Positions 38,934 to 49,596 are shown, numbered from the stretch's first letter. The stretch is 52,804 nucleotides of DNA from Borreliella burgdorferi B31 (GCF_000008685.2 NC_001318.1:88494-141297), one strand, 5' to 3'. Translations and numbers: made by a program. Notes: generated by a model from the sequence alone, not told the origin.

Positions 38934-41639
38934 CTAGCTAAATTTTATGGGTTCTATTTTTTTTACAAAATATTTAAAATTAGTATTATTTATAACAAAA
39001 TTAAGACTATCCCCTTCCCTAGAATCAAGCAAATTTTCTCCAAAAGGCGATTTATATGAAATAATGCCTTCATCGGGGTTTGATTCCCAAGGCCCAAGTA
39101 TTAAATAAGATTCATCTTTGCCTGTAACTTCATTTAAAATGACAACCTTGGTCCCAAAACCAACAACAGAACTTTGAAGATCCTTAGTATCTATAACTTT
39201 TGCATTCTCTATTTCCAGCATTAAGGAGTTTAATCTTTTTGTCAAAAACTGTTGTTTTTCCTTAGCAGAATGATATTCGGCATTTTCTTTTAAATCACCA
39301 AGTTCACGAGCTTTTCCAATTTCTTTTGAATTTTCTGGAATTTCAACTTCCTTTAAATATTTAAGCTCTTTTTGTTTTTTATTCAAAGAGCTTAATATGG
39401 TTAAAAATCCAATTTCCATTCTCTCGCCTGCAAGTTGCATCTTTTCATCTTCAAACTCAACCGAATCAAATAATTGTCTTATTATAGATTTAATCTCTAA
39501 AAGATCCTTTGGGGGGAAATCTTTTACATAAAAACAAGTCATATAAACTCTTTTTGCAAGTTCTTCATCTCTCACGACCTCTAAGACCGATTTAAGATAT
39601 CCATCTTTAACTAAAAGATTAATTACCATTTTATAAATTCTTTTACTTGCAACAGAATTATTTTTATTATTAATTTTGATAACACTATCTGTTAAAATTT
39701 TAATCAAATTGGACAAAAGATCCGAATCCGAATAACTCAGCTCTATAGAATAAGCTTTACAGTGCTTCAAAATCCAAATATAAGCATCTTTATAGATCTT
39801 ATAATTTTTTATAACATAATTAAATAATTTTTCCACCTCTCTGGGATCTTCTTTGTAAAGTGATTCAACCAATCTCTTATTAACAGAATGAGGAAAAAGT
39901 TCTTTGTAGTATAAAATCCAATTACTAAGTTCTTCTTTAATTAAAACAACTAATTCTTTTTTAATTTCTGCATTCAAAATTGAATCAAAAAGATCCACTA
40001 TTCCTTTTGGATACTCTTTTAAAAGAGATTCTAAATTAACATCTTTTTCTATATTAACTTTTGATGACAATTCTTCAGAAAAATTACCTAAAGATTTAAG
40101 AATAACGTAAGAACTTACAACATGATGATCAACCTTTGTAAAATTGTTAACATAAATTAAAAAATAGTTAAGCATCTCTTCTTCAATATGCAAATCCTTA
40201 ACAATTCCCTTAACATTGCAATAGTTTATAAATATCTCGTATCTTTTATAAAAATCTTTCTCAATCTTAAATTTATCATACATTTTTTCATTCAAATTGG
40301 AAGATCTCTCATTATATATATAACAATCAAGCTTGCCAGAATCCATAACAAAATGGGGATTATCCTTTAAAATTTGCTTTGCTTTCAAGCTCCATGAATT
40401 CCACGAACTTTGAGTCATCAAGCTTGGCACTAACTCTTTTTTTATTCCCTTTAAATCAATAGCTTTATAACTTTTTATAATAACCTTTATGGCCCACTCA
40501 ATATCTTTTTTTACTCTATCTGCAAGTTCTTCTTTAGGTGTTACAGCCTTTAATACTCTAATATCCTCTCTGCTAAGGGGAGATAAAGCCGACATGGCCA
40601 TATCAAAACCAATAAAATGACCTCTTTTGGAAACAAAATCAACCGTAATGCCGTTATCATTTACATCTCTTACTATTCCAACAGACCAAGTCTGATGATA
40701 AACAAAATTACCCTTTGCAAAAAACAAATATTTTTCAAAGTCTAAATATACATCAACAAAATTTTTATCTAAGTTTTCAATATCAGACTTTACAAGATAA
40801 TCCTCAATATTTTTAACATCTTTATATCTTTCTCTTAAAAATTTAACTAAATTTTCTCTTGCCTTATGATTTTTGTTATCAAGTTTTAAAATGCCTTTTA
40901 AAATTTCTATTGTCTCGTCAACATTGTCAGTCAAAGAATAATGATCAAATAAATCCTCATAAAGAACTATGGCCTTTTTAAATCCAAGATCTTTTTCAAT
41001 TTTTTGCAAAATAAGCAAAAAAGAATCAAAATCATCTGAAACATAATGAATAAGCTTGGCCCATACTTCTCTGATTCCTGACATTTGTTTTTTATCAATA
41101 AAACGATAAATAGCTTTTCTAAAATAGAAAATTGATTTTTGCAAATCAATAGTTTCATAATAAGTAGCAAGTTGCCTAACAAACACAGTGTCGTCAATAT
41201 CTGCTTCAACAATTCTAGTCCAAATACCTGGAAGCTTATCATTTTCATTGTTCTGAGCATATATTTTTGCAAGAGTATAAAGAGCGTGCTTATTCTCAGA
41301 AATTAAAAGCATTTCATTACATATATGCTCAACAAGAGCCCATTTTAAATTTTGAGAAAACAAATCAATAACAGCAAGTAAATTCATATCATTTAAAGGT
41401 CGCCTACTATATATAAGCATTCCAGAAATATAAAGACCTGCTATGCTTTTTTTAACGTCCTTTAAATGCCTGCCACAAATATCAAGCACATCCTCTGTTA
41501 ACCCCTCATCAATTATATTATTTATTAAATCATCCAATTCTTTTATTTTGGCAAGAGAATAATTATTAACAACTATTCTTGTCCACTTATCTTCTTGTAA
41601 AATACTATCTAATTTCTCTATGGTAGTAACATTAGACAT
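38934..41639 (-). CDS. greA: GreA with a very long N-terminal helical extension
   Basis: This 901-residue protein ends in a complete GreA (about residues 745-901): the coiled-coil tip [18 protein letters not shown] keeps the Asp and Glu needed to trigger RNA cleavage in stalled polymerase, and the C-terminal FKBP-like domain ([12 protein letters not shown] to the end) is present. Standard GreA has about 158 residues. The first 740 residues are helical repeats (TPR/HEAT-like, for example [20 protein letters not shown]), with a small beta segment near 335-355. Such fusions occur in spirochaetes; the role of the extension is unknown. AGGAG precedes the ATG. Confidence 0.93.
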   Translation of the reverse strand: MSNVTTIEKLDSILQEDKWTRIVVNNYSLAKIKELDDLINNIIDEGLTEDVLDICGRHLKDVKKSIAGLYISGMLIYSRRPLNDMNLLAVIDLFSQNLKWALVEHICNEMLLISENKHALYTLAKIYAQNNENDKLPGIWTRIVEADIDDTVFVRQLATYYETIDLQKSIFYFRKAIYRFIDKKQMSGIREVWAKLIHYVSDDFDSFLLILQKIEKDLGFKKAIVLYEDLFDHYSLTDNVDETIEILKGILKLDNKNHKARENLVKFLRERYKDVKNIEDYLVKSDIENLDKNFVDVYLDFEKYLFFAKGNFVYHQTWSVGIVRDVNDNGITVDFVSKRGHFIGFDMAMSALSPLSREDIRVLKAVTPKEELADRVKKDIEWAIKVIIKSYKAIDLKGIKKELVPSLMTQSSWNSWSLKAKQILKDNPHFVMDSGKLDCYIYNERSSNLNEKMYDKFKIEKDFYKRYEIFINYCNVKGIVKDLHIEEEMLNYFLIYVNNFTKVDHHVVSSYVILKSLGNFSEELSSKVNIEKDVNLESLLKEYPKGIVDLFDSILNAEIKKELVVLIKEELSNWILYYKELFPHSVNKRLVESLYKEDPREVEKLFNYVIKNYKIYKDAYIWILKHCKAYSIELSYSDSDLLSNLIKILTDSVIKINNKNNSVASKRIYKMVINLLVKDGYLKSVLEVVRDEELAKRVYMTCFYVKDFPPKDLLEIKSIIRQLFDSVEFEDEKMQLAGERMEIGFLTILSSLNKKQKELKYLKEVEIPENSKEIGKARELGDLKENAEYHSAKEKQQFLTKRLNSLMLEIENAKVIDTKDLQSSVVGFGTKVVILNEVTGKDESYLILGPWESNPDEGIISYKSPFGENLLDSREGDSLNFVINNTNFKYFVKKIEPIKFS

Positions 41640-41676
41640 TAAACTCTCCTAATATCGATTTTTTAGCATCAAGCAA

Positions 41677-42621
41677 CTAATTTACATACTGTTGATAAAT
41701 ACCTAGGTCTATTTCTTTTATGTATAACAAAATCTCATCAATACGTGCTCTATCTTCTTTTATCCTTACATAATGATCAATAAGCCAAAAATATTTATTA
41801 ATAAGCCTTGGAAGCAATATGCTCTCATTTATTGATCTATAAGACTTTTCTTTAAGCTCATTGCGCAAACTGTAAACAGACTGCTTTAGCTGTCCAAGCT
41901 CTATAGGCCTTAACTCTCTTTTAATATTAAAAACACCATTAAGAGAGCCATAAACAGGAATCCATTCTTTTATAAGATCATCTGAAATATTTCTGTCAGA
42001 CTTAATAAGATCTATTAATCTTAAAATCATATCAGACTCAAGAGAATATATATCTATCTTTTGAGGATTAATAAAAAAAGCCTCTCTGAATAATACTTTA
42101 GCTTCTTTAATTTCATCAACCAACGCATAAGAATCAGCAAGCTCTGCAACAACATCTGAGTTATCTTTAAAATCTCCTAATATTTGCAAAAAAACATTGA
42201 TTGCTCTCTCGTAATTTCCCATACCCTTATAAGACTTAGCAATTTTTATTAAAAGGTCCAAATTTTCTGGATGCATTTTGTATATATTTTTATATATATA
42301 AAGACAGGTCTGAAACACAAAATATTTTATAGAATTGCGACCTTGCAAAAAATTACAACCCATCTTTTTCAAATATCGTCCTGCAAAATTATTCCACTCT
42401 CTTATTAAAAATTCTGCCTTTTCATAATCTTGCCCTATTCTATCAAGGCTTTCAACTTGACCATTCCAATACACAGAACTTTTCAAAGCTGTTAGAATTT
42501 CAATATTATCAAAATCAAGAGAATGAGCCTCTTCGGATTTTACTAAAGCTTCTTTGAAATTGCCTTTTCTAAAATCTAAATAAATCTCTTTAATCAATTC
42601 AACGATTCTTTCTGATGACAC
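41677..42621 (-). CDS. TPR-containing cytoplasmic protein
   Basis: This 314-residue protein has no signal or membrane segment and contains TPR-like pairs (GNFKEALVKSEEAHSLDFDN, GNYERAINVFLQILGDFKDN, DEIKEAKVLFREAFFINPQK). The start is a GTG at 42621 with GGTGG four bases upstream. It is the first gene behind the strong promoter at 42672 and lies 37 bases before greA, whose long extension is also repeat-like, so the two may interact; that is inference. Confidence 0.85.
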   Translation of the reverse strand: MSSERIVELIKEIYLDFRKGNFKEALVKSEEAHSLDFDNIEILTALKSSVYWNGQVESLDRIGQDYEKAEFLIREWNNFAGRYLKKMGCNFLQGRNSIKYFVFQTCLYIYKNIYKMHPENLDLLIKIAKSYKGMGNYERAINVFLQILGDFKDNSDVVAELADSYALVDEIKEAKVLFREAFFINPQKIDIYSLESDMILRLIDLIKSDRNISDDLIKEWIPVYGSLNGVFNIKRELRPIELGQLKQSVYSLRNELKEKSYRSINESILLPRLINKYFWLIDHYVRIKEDRARIDEILLYIKEIDLGIYQQYVN

Positions 42622-42671
42622 ATTCCCACCATTTTAAACAATATATACAAACCCCCGTTACACTTTATATA

Positions 42672-42699
42672 ATTATATCATTTATCAATTTTTAGTCAA
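42672..42699 (-). promoter_or_regulatory. Strong extended -10 promoter of the TPR-greA-recA run
   Basis: TTGACT and TATAAT are 16 bases apart on the minus strand, and the -10 box is preceded by TGA, an extended -10. The start site would be near 42665, about 44 bases before the GTG. It may drive the genes from 42621 down to 32311, as no large gap interrupts them. Confidence 0.8.
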
Positions 42700-42762
42700 A
42701 CAAGAAATTAGGGCAAAATAACAATATTTCATTTATTATTCTTTTAAAATAAAATCTTATAT

Positions 42763-42768
42763 TATAAT
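42763..42768 (+). promoter_or_regulatory. -10 box (TATAAT) of the gene at 42784
   Basis: A perfect TATAAT lies 15 bases before the GTG and 36 before the next ATG. The -35 region is T-rich and poor. Confidence 0.45.
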
Positions 42769-42783
42769 ATTAAAAAGAAAATT

Positions 42784-43932
42784 GTGGAGTCAAATTCTAG
42801 CTATATGGAACCTAATAAAATTATCAACAAGTCTATTTATTACTATAATTCAAAAAAATATTCACAAGCAATAAAACTCCTAGAAAAAGAAATTTTTTTC
42901 TACAAAAATTACTATTTGTATCACTATGTCTTAGGAATGTCTTATCTTCGTATCGGGAACCTTGGCAATGCTCAAACATATCTTAAAAAAGCCTACACTT
43001 TAAATCCAAGCGAATCAAATATAAAACAGGCTATTGCTATACTTTTAGTAAGCCAGGGCAAAGAAGAAAAAGCTATTCAGATATGGCTTAAAATGATAGA
43101 AGAAAATCAAGAAGTAGATCGATCAGAGCTGTCTCTTGAAATTATTCGAAAAAATCCCATTAAAGGTTCTGCCTTTTTTAAAAATAGCAACCTATATGAA
43201 AAATTGTTCCCAACAATTAAAGCAATACCCGATAAAAATTCAACAAAGTTAATCATAATAATTATCATAGGGGGGATTGTATTTATTTCAATGTTAGCAA
43301 TCTATTTTATTTTCTATGAACAAAAAACAACAACATCCGCAAATCTAAAAGCAGAAATAAACAAAAATTTAAACAATATTGCTGCCTACATTGATGACAT
43401 TAAAATAAATAACAAAGAAAAAATAAAAAATGAAGAAGGCCAATTCATATTAATACTAACCAGCGAGGAAATTAAAAACTCTTTCGAAAAAATCAAAATT
43501 TATTTAAAAAAGGGAAAAGATAATTTTGCAAGAGTAGAAATAAATAAAATATTAAATTCAAATGCATCAGAATCTATAAAGCTAAAAGCCAAAAATCTTG
43601 CAAGTTTTATCTCAAGGCCAGATTTCATTAGCTTTAATGAACATCTAAACCTAAAAGATATTAAAAAAGATCCATCAATATATTCAAACGTGTATGTAAA
43701 ATGGGAAGGAGTAGTAAATAATATCGAAAAAAAAGATAACATAATTCAATTTGACTTTTATGTAGGATACAACAAAAATGTACTCTCAGGAATTATCCCC
43801 ACAAAAACAACCTTTGATATTGATATTGATTTTAAAGACAATGTTGAAATACTTGGACAAATAGAATACAAAAAGAACAAACTTACCTTAAATGCAATAA
43901 CAATTAGAAAAATAGATAAAAATGAAAATTAA
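42784..43932 (+). CDS. TPR protein with one membrane segment
   Basis: This protein of up to 382 residues has N-terminal TPR repeats (about 10-110, KKYSQAIKLLEKEIFFYKNY and GNLGNAQTYLKKAYTLNPSE), one membrane helix at about 156-178 and a C-terminal part whose last 90 residues look like a small beta domain (YVKWEGVVNNIEKKDNIIQF). The start is unsettled: GTG 42784 with no clear site, or ATG 42805 with GGAG 15 bases upstream. TPR repeats should be cytoplasmic and the beta domain periplasmic. No family name is offered. Confidence 0.8.
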   Translation: MESNSSYMEPNKIINKSIYYYNSKKYSQAIKLLEKEIFFYKNYYLYHYVLGMSYLRIGNLGNAQTYLKKAYTLNPSESNIKQAIAILLVSQGKEEKAIQIWLKMIEENQEVDRSELSLEIIRKNPIKGSAFFKNSNLYEKLFPTIKAIPDKNSTKLIIIIIIGGIVFISMLAIYFIFYEQKTTTSANLKAEINKNLNNIAAYIDDIKINNKEKIKNEEGQFILILTSEEIKNSFEKIKIYLKKGKDNFARVEINKILNSNASESIKLKAKNLASFISRPDFISFNEHLNLKDIKKDPSIYSNVYVKWEGVVNNIEKKDNIIQFDFYVGYNKNVLSGIIPTKTTFDIDIDFKDNVEILGQIEYKKNKLTLNAITIRKIDKNEN

Positions 43933-43978
43933 TCCTAATATCTTTGCCAAAATTTCAAAAAATAATTAACATTTAAGA

Positions 43979-45349
43979 TTAAAAAGGGGTGCACAACAAC
44001 TTTTCATTACATTTGATAAGATTTATTGATTCTTCAAAAGAAAGCAGCAACTCTTCTTTTTTTGTCAAATCTCTTACTTTCATTTTATTTTCTTTGTATT
44101 CTTCTTGACCAACAAAAACTAAAAATCTTATTTCTTTGCTTAAAGCATATTCTATTTGTTCTTTAATATTTTTACCATTTTTATTTTTAAAATAGACTTC
44201 ACAAGAAATATTTTTAACCTTGGAATAATCATGATTTCTAAATCTAGTAGCAAGTTCATAATAATAATTTTGCAAAGCACTATCTAAATTTACAATTAAA
44301 ACTTTAGATCTAGCCTTAGTGACAAATATTTTAATATAACTAAACTTTTCAAGATCAATTATATCCTTTATTCTGTCAACACCAAAAGATCCTCCAACCC
44401 CTGAAATTTTTTGAATAGAGTTTGAGAACGAAGAAACCAAATTATCATATCTTCCCCCACTGCAAACACTACCCATATTACTGCCAAACACCTCAGATTC
44501 AAAAACAATCCCCGTATAATAATCAAGTCCACGCGATATTTTAAGATTCAAGTTAAAAGAATCTTGAATTTTTAATAAACTAAGATGCTGAAAAACATCT
44601 TCTACTCTCTTGATAGACTCATTATCGCCTAAAATACTTTTTAAAGCTTGTATTTTGTCTTTAAAAGTACCTTGCAAACTCACTAAACTTAAGATTGAAT
44701 CTACCGCTTCTTTTTCAATCTCAAGAAGCAAAGCTTCTTTAACCTTATCAATTCCTATTTTATCTATTTTGTCAATATTTCTTAAAATAAAAATAGATTT
44801 TTCTTTAAGTCCTAATTTTTCAAAAAAAGAATTCAATATACCAATATGAGAATAATGGATAATAAATTTTTTATTAATGCCTTCTATAAAATTCAAAAAA
44901 ATCTCTTCAAGTCCATAATATACAACAGAAAGAATCTCGGCATCGCCCCTAAAAGTGTCCTCTCCAACTATATCAAAATCAAACTGCATAAATTCTCTGT
45001 ATCTACCCTTTTGAGAATTTTCTCCTCTGAAAACTTTTCCAAATTGAGAACGTCTAAAAGGAAGCTTTAAAGCAGAAATATTTGTAGCAACAAATCTGGC
45101 AAAAGGAACAGTTAAATCAAATCGCATGGAAACATCTCTGCCTCCATTATCCTTAAACCTATAAATTTGCTTTTCAGTCTCATCCCCACTCTTTTTTAAA
45201 AGCAAATCTGAATATTCAAGAACTGGAGTATCTATTAGGTCAAAATTATAAGAATTAAGAACACTAAATATTTGCCTAACAATATGAATTCGAATCAAAG
45301 AATCCTTCGGTAAATAATCTTTAAAGCCTTTTAAAGTTTTAATATCCAT
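43979..45349 (-). CDS. hisS: Histidyl-tRNA synthetase
   Basis: This 456-residue class II synthetase has motif 2 (FRGENSQKGRYREFMQFDFD), the histidine-specific loop RGLDYYTGIVFE, CSGGRYDNL, and a C-terminal anticodon-binding domain (about 335-456). GAGGG stands nine bases before the ATG at 45349; a GTG immediately before it is the alternative. It faces the TPR gene tail to tail and is divergent from the PBP gene. Confidence 0.97.
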   Translation of the reverse strand: MDIKTLKGFKDYLPKDSLIRIHIVRQIFSVLNSYNFDLIDTPVLEYSDLLLKKSGDETEKQIYRFKDNGGRDVSMRFDLTVPFARFVATNISALKLPFRRSQFGKVFRGENSQKGRYREFMQFDFDIVGEDTFRGDAEILSVVYYGLEEIFLNFIEGINKKFIIHYSHIGILNSFFEKLGLKEKSIFILRNIDKIDKIGIDKVKEALLLEIEKEAVDSILSLVSLQGTFKDKIQALKSILGDNESIKRVEDVFQHLSLLKIQDSFNLNLKISRGLDYYTGIVFESEVFGSNMGSVCSGGRYDNLVSSFSNSIQKISGVGGSFGVDRIKDIIDLEKFSYIKIFVTKARSKVLIVNLDSALQNYYYELATRFRNHDYSKVKNISCEVYFKNKNGKNIKEQIEYALSKEIRFLVFVGQEEYKENKMKVRDLTKKEELLLSFEESINLIKCNEKLLCTPF

Positions 45350-45352
45350 CAC

Positions 45353-45481
45353 ATTATACCCTCTGCTATATAGTAATTTACTTTTTCAGAATATAATAAC
45401 ATATAATAATATAGATGCAAAAAAAAATGAATAATTTTTTATTTCATATAGTCATAAAATAATTTAAGAGGTCCAAAATTC
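45353..45481. promoter_or_regulatory. Divergent hisS / PBP intergenic region
   Basis: This 129-base gap is nearly all A/T, with two TATAAT boxes ten bases apart on plus (45392-45397 and 45402-45407), a TTGCAT-16-TATTAT pair on minus for hisS and a TAAAAT near 45435 for the PBP gene. Individual assignments are unsafe in such sequence. Confidence 0.3.
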
Positions 45482-47371
45482 ATGACCAAAAGAATGCTTA
45501 ATAACACTTATCGAATAAAAACAATATTAACAATATTCTTGGCTATAACTTTGTTAACTATTTACAAATATTTCACACTAATGGCCTTCAATAACAGCCC
45601 AGACAACACAATATCTTTAAAGTCAAATGATATTGCCAAAAGAGGAACAATTTATGATAGAAATGGCAAACCAATAGCATTCTCTTCAAAATCCTACTCA
45701 ATTGGTACAAATCCTCAAAAAATAGAAAATATTGTAAGCACATCTGAAACTCTTGGTGCAATACTTCAAATTAATTCAAGAATTTTAAAGGAAAAGCTTT
45801 CCTCTAACAAAGGGTTTTTATATATAAAAAGAAAAATAAAAAGAGAAGAATCAGATTTAATAAAAAGAATTCAAGCTGAAGGCAGGCTTTCAAACATCAC
45901 TTTATATCCTGATTACACAAGAATTTATCCCTTCAGGAATACCACAAGCAATATTACTGGTTTTGTAGGAACAGATAATCTTGGCCTTGAGGGCATTGAA
46001 TTTTCCCTAAATAGCATATTAGGAAAAGATAAAACCAAGCAACAATTTTTAAATGAGGAGCCAGAAACAAACAACATCCACTTAACAATAGACATGGATA
46101 TACAACAAGGTGTTAGCAAAATAGCTAAAAAATACTTTAAAGAAAATAATCCTGAAAGTTTAATTACCTTGGTAATGAACTCCCAAAATGGAGAAATATT
46201 ATCCATGGTTCAATTTCCTCAATATGATGCAAACTTTTATTCTAAATATCCTGAAGAAATCCGAAAAAACCTTTCTTCATCTCTAACCTATGAGCCCGGA
46301 AGCATTAATAAAATTTTTACAGTTGCAATAATATTAGAAAGTGGAAAATTAAATTTAGAAGAAAAATTTTTAGACAATGGAATATATCAAAAACAATTTC
46401 CATCAGGAGAAAAAATTACAATCAAAACATTAAATCCCCCCTATAAACATATCGACTCTACAGAGATTTTAATTTATTCATCAAATGTTGGAATAGCTTA
46501 CATTACTGAAAAAGTTAGCAATGAATACTTTTATAAAAAACTTTTAGATTTTGGCTTTGGGGAAAAAGTTGGAGTTCCATTTCCCGGAGAAACAAAAGGA
46601 CTGCTAAATCATTATTCAAAATGGTCAGGACGAAGTAAAGCTACAATTGGATTTGGACAAGAAATAGGAGTGTCAGCGGTTCAAATATTACAAGCTGCAA
46701 GCATACTAAGCAATAATGGAATAATGCTAAAACCTAGAATAATAAAAAAAATAAGCAACGATAAAGGAGAAAATATTAAAGAATTTGATAAAGAAGAAAT
46801 AAGAAAAGTAATATCCAAAAATTCAGCACAAAAAGTTTTAAAAATGATGAGAGAAGTTGTAAATAAAGGTGGAATTCCAAATCTTAAAATTAAAAATCTT
46901 GACATTTCTGCAAAAAGTGGAACATCTCAAGCTATTGATAGAAAAACGGGAAAATACTCAGAAGAAGACTATACATCTTCTATATTGGCAATATACCCCA
47001 CAGAACAACCAAAATATATTATTTACATTGTATACAGATACCCAAAAAAAATAATATACGGAACAAGAATAGCAGCCCCAATGGCAAAAGAAATAATAGA
47101 ATTTATTGAGCACCAACAAAATACAATAGCATATAAAAAAATTAAAATGCCATCAAAAATCAAGATCCCTAAAGCTGAAACTAATTACAAAAACAAAACA
47201 TACTTACCAAATTTTATCAACCTTTCTAAAAGAGAAGCAATAGACATACTAAAATACTATAAAAATACTATGAAAATAAAAATAAATGGCGATGGATTTG
47301 TTTACAAGCAAAGTATATCCCCCAATACAAAATTAGAAGATATAACAGAGCTTGAACTGTATTTAAAATAA
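45482..47371 (+). CDS. Class B penicillin-binding protein with PASTA domain
   Basis: This 629-residue transpeptidase cross-links peptidoglycan. It has an N-terminal anchor (about 13-35), a dimerisation domain (KRGTIYDRNGKPIAFSSKSY), and the active-site motifs S274-x-x-K277 (EPGSINK), S333-x-N335 (YSSNVG) and K478-S479-G480 (SAKSGTS). A single PASTA-like domain (about 570-629, YLPNFINLSKREAIDILKYY) ends the protein. The form is FtsI/SpoVD-like, so a role in septal synthesis is likely but not proven. AGAGG lies about ten bases before the ATG. Confidence 0.94.
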   Translation: MTKRMLNNTYRIKTILTIFLAITLLTIYKYFTLMAFNNSPDNTISLKSNDIAKRGTIYDRNGKPIAFSSKSYSIGTNPQKIENIVSTSETLGAILQINSRILKEKLSSNKGFLYIKRKIKREESDLIKRIQAEGRLSNITLYPDYTRIYPFRNTTSNITGFVGTDNLGLEGIEFSLNSILGKDKTKQQFLNEEPETNNIHLTIDMDIQQGVSKIAKKYFKENNPESLITLVMNSQNGEILSMVQFPQYDANFYSKYPEEIRKNLSSSLTYEPGSINKIFTVAIILESGKLNLEEKFLDNGIYQKQFPSGEKITIKTLNPPYKHIDSTEILIYSSNVGIAYITEKVSNEYFYKKLLDFGFGEKVGVPFPGETKGLLNHYSKWSGRSKATIGFGQEIGVSAVQILQAASILSNNGIMLKPRIIKKISNDKGENIKEFDKEEIRKVISKNSAQKVLKMMREVVNKGGIPNLKIKNLDISAKSGTSQAIDRKTGKYSEEDYTSSILAIYPTEQPKYIIYIVYRYPKKIIYGTRIAAPMAKEIIEFIEHQQNTIAYKKIKMPSKIKIPKAETNYKNKTYLPNFINLSKREAIDILKYYKNTMKIKINGDGFVYKQSISPNTKLEDITELELYLK

Positions 47372-47380
47372 TTGGGTTAA

Positions 47381-49273
47381 TTAAATAAATAAATTTTTAA
47401 TTTCATTTTTATAAAAATTTAAAATATAGCTTCGCTTAATGTCCATTTTAATAGACATTTCTTTACCAACTTCAAATGGTTTTTCTAAAAGAGTAAACTT
47501 TAATATCTGCTCAAAAGGCTTAAATCCATTGGCTTTATTGATTAATTTTTTTATTTCATCATTTATGGCCTTAAGAACAATATTATTCGCAATAATTTGA
47601 CGCCTATTATTAGCATCAAAAATTTTTTGTCCAACACTTTCTAGATATTTATTTATTTCTTCAAAATTTGGAAGAATAAGAGCGCCTAAGAATTTTTGAT
47701 CTTGCCCTACAACAACTGCTTTTTCTATTAATGCTGATTCTTCAAGCTTAATCTCAATTGGAGCAGGCTCAACATTCTCTCCATTATTCAAAACAATTGT
47801 ATCTTTTTCTCGACCAATAATTTGAACAACATTATCCTTGGATAATTTTGCAATATCACCCGTGTTTAAAAACCCATCAGAACCAATAATCTTACAAGTT
47901 GCTTCTTTGTCCTTGTAATATCCAAGCATTACTTGAGGCCCTTTTACAAACAAAATTCCCTTTCCAGGCTTTTTAAGCTTATTCCCATCAATATCTCTAA
48001 TTTCAGCAACAGTTCCGGGCAAAATTTTACCACAAGTCCCAATAATCACTTTTTTATGCTTATTAGAAGCCACTCCAGGCGAGGTTTCAGTCAATCCATA
48101 AGCATTGGCAAGCTCAATACCAATTGAATTAAAAAATCTAACAGCAGACAATGGCATACTCCCGCCACCAGTAATCCCAACAACAAAATTATTGCCCAAG
48201 ATCTTATTTATTTTATTAAAAATTAAAACATTCCCCAAAGCCTTAAAAGGAAATGCACAGATTAATCCAAATATTCCTAAAATTTTCTTTATAGGGAAAA
48301 ATAAACTAAACCCGTTGTCCGGATAAAGCCCCATTACCACCCTATAGCAAATATCGCTAAGAAATGCCGCTTTTACAAAAAAATGAAAAATCATTCTAGA
48401 AATAAACGGTTTCTTAGAAACTTCTTTGTAAATATTTTGTCTTATTGCAATCCAAAGCCTAGGAACAGCTGCAATATAATGAGGATTAACATTTTTAATA
48501 TCATCAAGCATTGCCCTTGGAACAATGGTGGAAAATAAACAAACCATACCCTTGAGGAAAATATTGTAAGAAAAAGACCTTTGAAAGGAATGCCAAATTG
48601 GCAAAATGCACATAAATATTTGTCCCACATGCGTATCAACCATTAAACTAAAACTAGAAACCTGATAAAGAAGATTGGCATGGCTGAGCATTACCCCCTT
48701 TGGGTGGCCTGTTGTTCCAGAAGTATATATTATTGTTGCCATATCATTAGAATCAACTTTACTTGCAATCTCAATAATTTCTGAATCTTTTCTTAAGGTA
48801 TCTCCAAATAAAATACAATCGCTATAAGTATAAATTTCAAAATCACTATATTTTAATCTATCCTCTTGGTTTAAATTTTCAATAATAATAAATATTGGCT
48901 TTACTGTAAATTTAATTTGAATAAACATATTAAGAAGATTTAAATTTTCTAAAATAACTACACTTGGAAGAACGGAGTTAAAAATAATTTCCGCTTCAAA
49001 AAGAGTAACATCAGAACCCTTTGGAATATCAACGGCACCCAAAGATAAAATTGCAAAATCTATCACAGTCCACTCAGCCCTATTCTCAGAGCAAATAAAT
49101 ATTTTATCTTGATGCTTAACATTGATTGACTTTAAAAAGGAAGCAAGCTTTAAAACATTGTTTTTTAAGTCGCCATAAGTAACGTGGGCATATCCATTGC
49201 AAACTTTATACATTTGAGCAATTTTATCTTTTTGTTGATCAGCCACTTCAAAAAATGCCTTTGCTATTGACAT
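47381..49273 (-). CDS. Long-chain fatty acid-CoA ligase (AMP-forming)
   Basis: This 630-residue enzyme activates fatty acids through an acyl-AMP. The AMP signature TIIYTSGTTGHPKGVMLSH includes the P-loop at 184-193; LANAYGLTETSPG and FLNTGDIAKLSKDNVVQIIG are further landmarks. Since Borrelia cannot make fatty acids, the enzyme should activate scavenged host fatty acids for phospholipids. A hydrophobic stretch near 335-360 may bind the membrane. AAGGGGG precedes the ATG. Its stop is nine bases from that of the PBP gene on the other strand. Confidence 0.94.
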   Translation of the reverse strand: MSIAKAFFEVADQQKDKIAQMYKVCNGYAHVTYGDLKNNVLKLASFLKSINVKHQDKIFICSENRAEWTVIDFAILSLGAVDIPKGSDVTLFEAEIIFNSVLPSVVILENLNLLNMFIQIKFTVKPIFIIIENLNQEDRLKYSDFEIYTYSDCILFGDTLRKDSEIIEIASKVDSNDMATIIYTSGTTGHPKGVMLSHANLLYQVSSFSLMVDTHVGQIFMCILPIWHSFQRSFSYNIFLKGMVCLFSTIVPRAMLDDIKNVNPHYIAAVPRLWIAIRQNIYKEVSKKPFISRMIFHFFVKAAFLSDICYRVVMGLYPDNGFSLFFPIKKILGIFGLICAFPFKALGNVLIFNKINKILGNNFVVGITGGGSMPLSAVRFFNSIGIELANAYGLTETSPGVASNKHKKVIIGTCGKILPGTVAEIRDIDGNKLKKPGKGILFVKGPQVMLGYYKDKEATCKIIGSDGFLNTGDIAKLSKDNVVQIIGREKDTIVLNNGENVEPAPIEIKLEESALIEKAVVVGQDQKFLGALILPNFEEINKYLESVGQKIFDANNRRQIIANNIVLKAINDEIKKLINKANGFKPFEQILKFTLLEKPFEVGKEMSIKMDIKRSYILNFYKNEIKNLFI

Positions 49274-49386
49274 ATAATCCCCCTTTTAACAAAGTTAACA
49301 TGGTTTATTATATCATTATTAACCATAAATTCATAAAGATTATTTATAAAGCTCTCCTGCTGTAAAAACATACAGAAATCGATCAA

Positions 49387-49596
49387 TTAATAAAAACCTA
49401 AAAAATCAAAACAAAGTTTAAAAAAATATTTTAATAAAAAAATAATTGAAAATCTAGAAGTAAATTTCAATTTCAATATTTTAGCAAGTAATATTTTTTT
49501 CAAAATAACTAAAACATTAAATATTATCCAATTATTTTCACAAATATAATAACAATGTTTAGGATCTATTTTATCACCTTTAAAACAATCAGTCAC
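49387..49596 (-). CDS. Doubtful small ORF
   Basis: This 69-codon frame starts at a GTG with AGAAAGA directly against it and no spacer. The product is rich in Ile, Leu, Phe and Lys as expected from translated AT-rich DNA, with a hydrophobic middle (IIFNVLVILKKILLAKIL). Nothing else supports it; it may be a decayed gene or chance. Confidence 0.2.
   Translation of the reverse strand: MTDCFKGDKIDPKHCYYICENNWIIFNVLVILKKILLAKILKLKFTSRFSIIFLLKYFFKLCFDFLGFY

Noticed and set aside
45340..45352. TATAAT directly before hisS as its promoter
   Set aside because: It would put the start site inside the hisS coding sequence, after the ATG.
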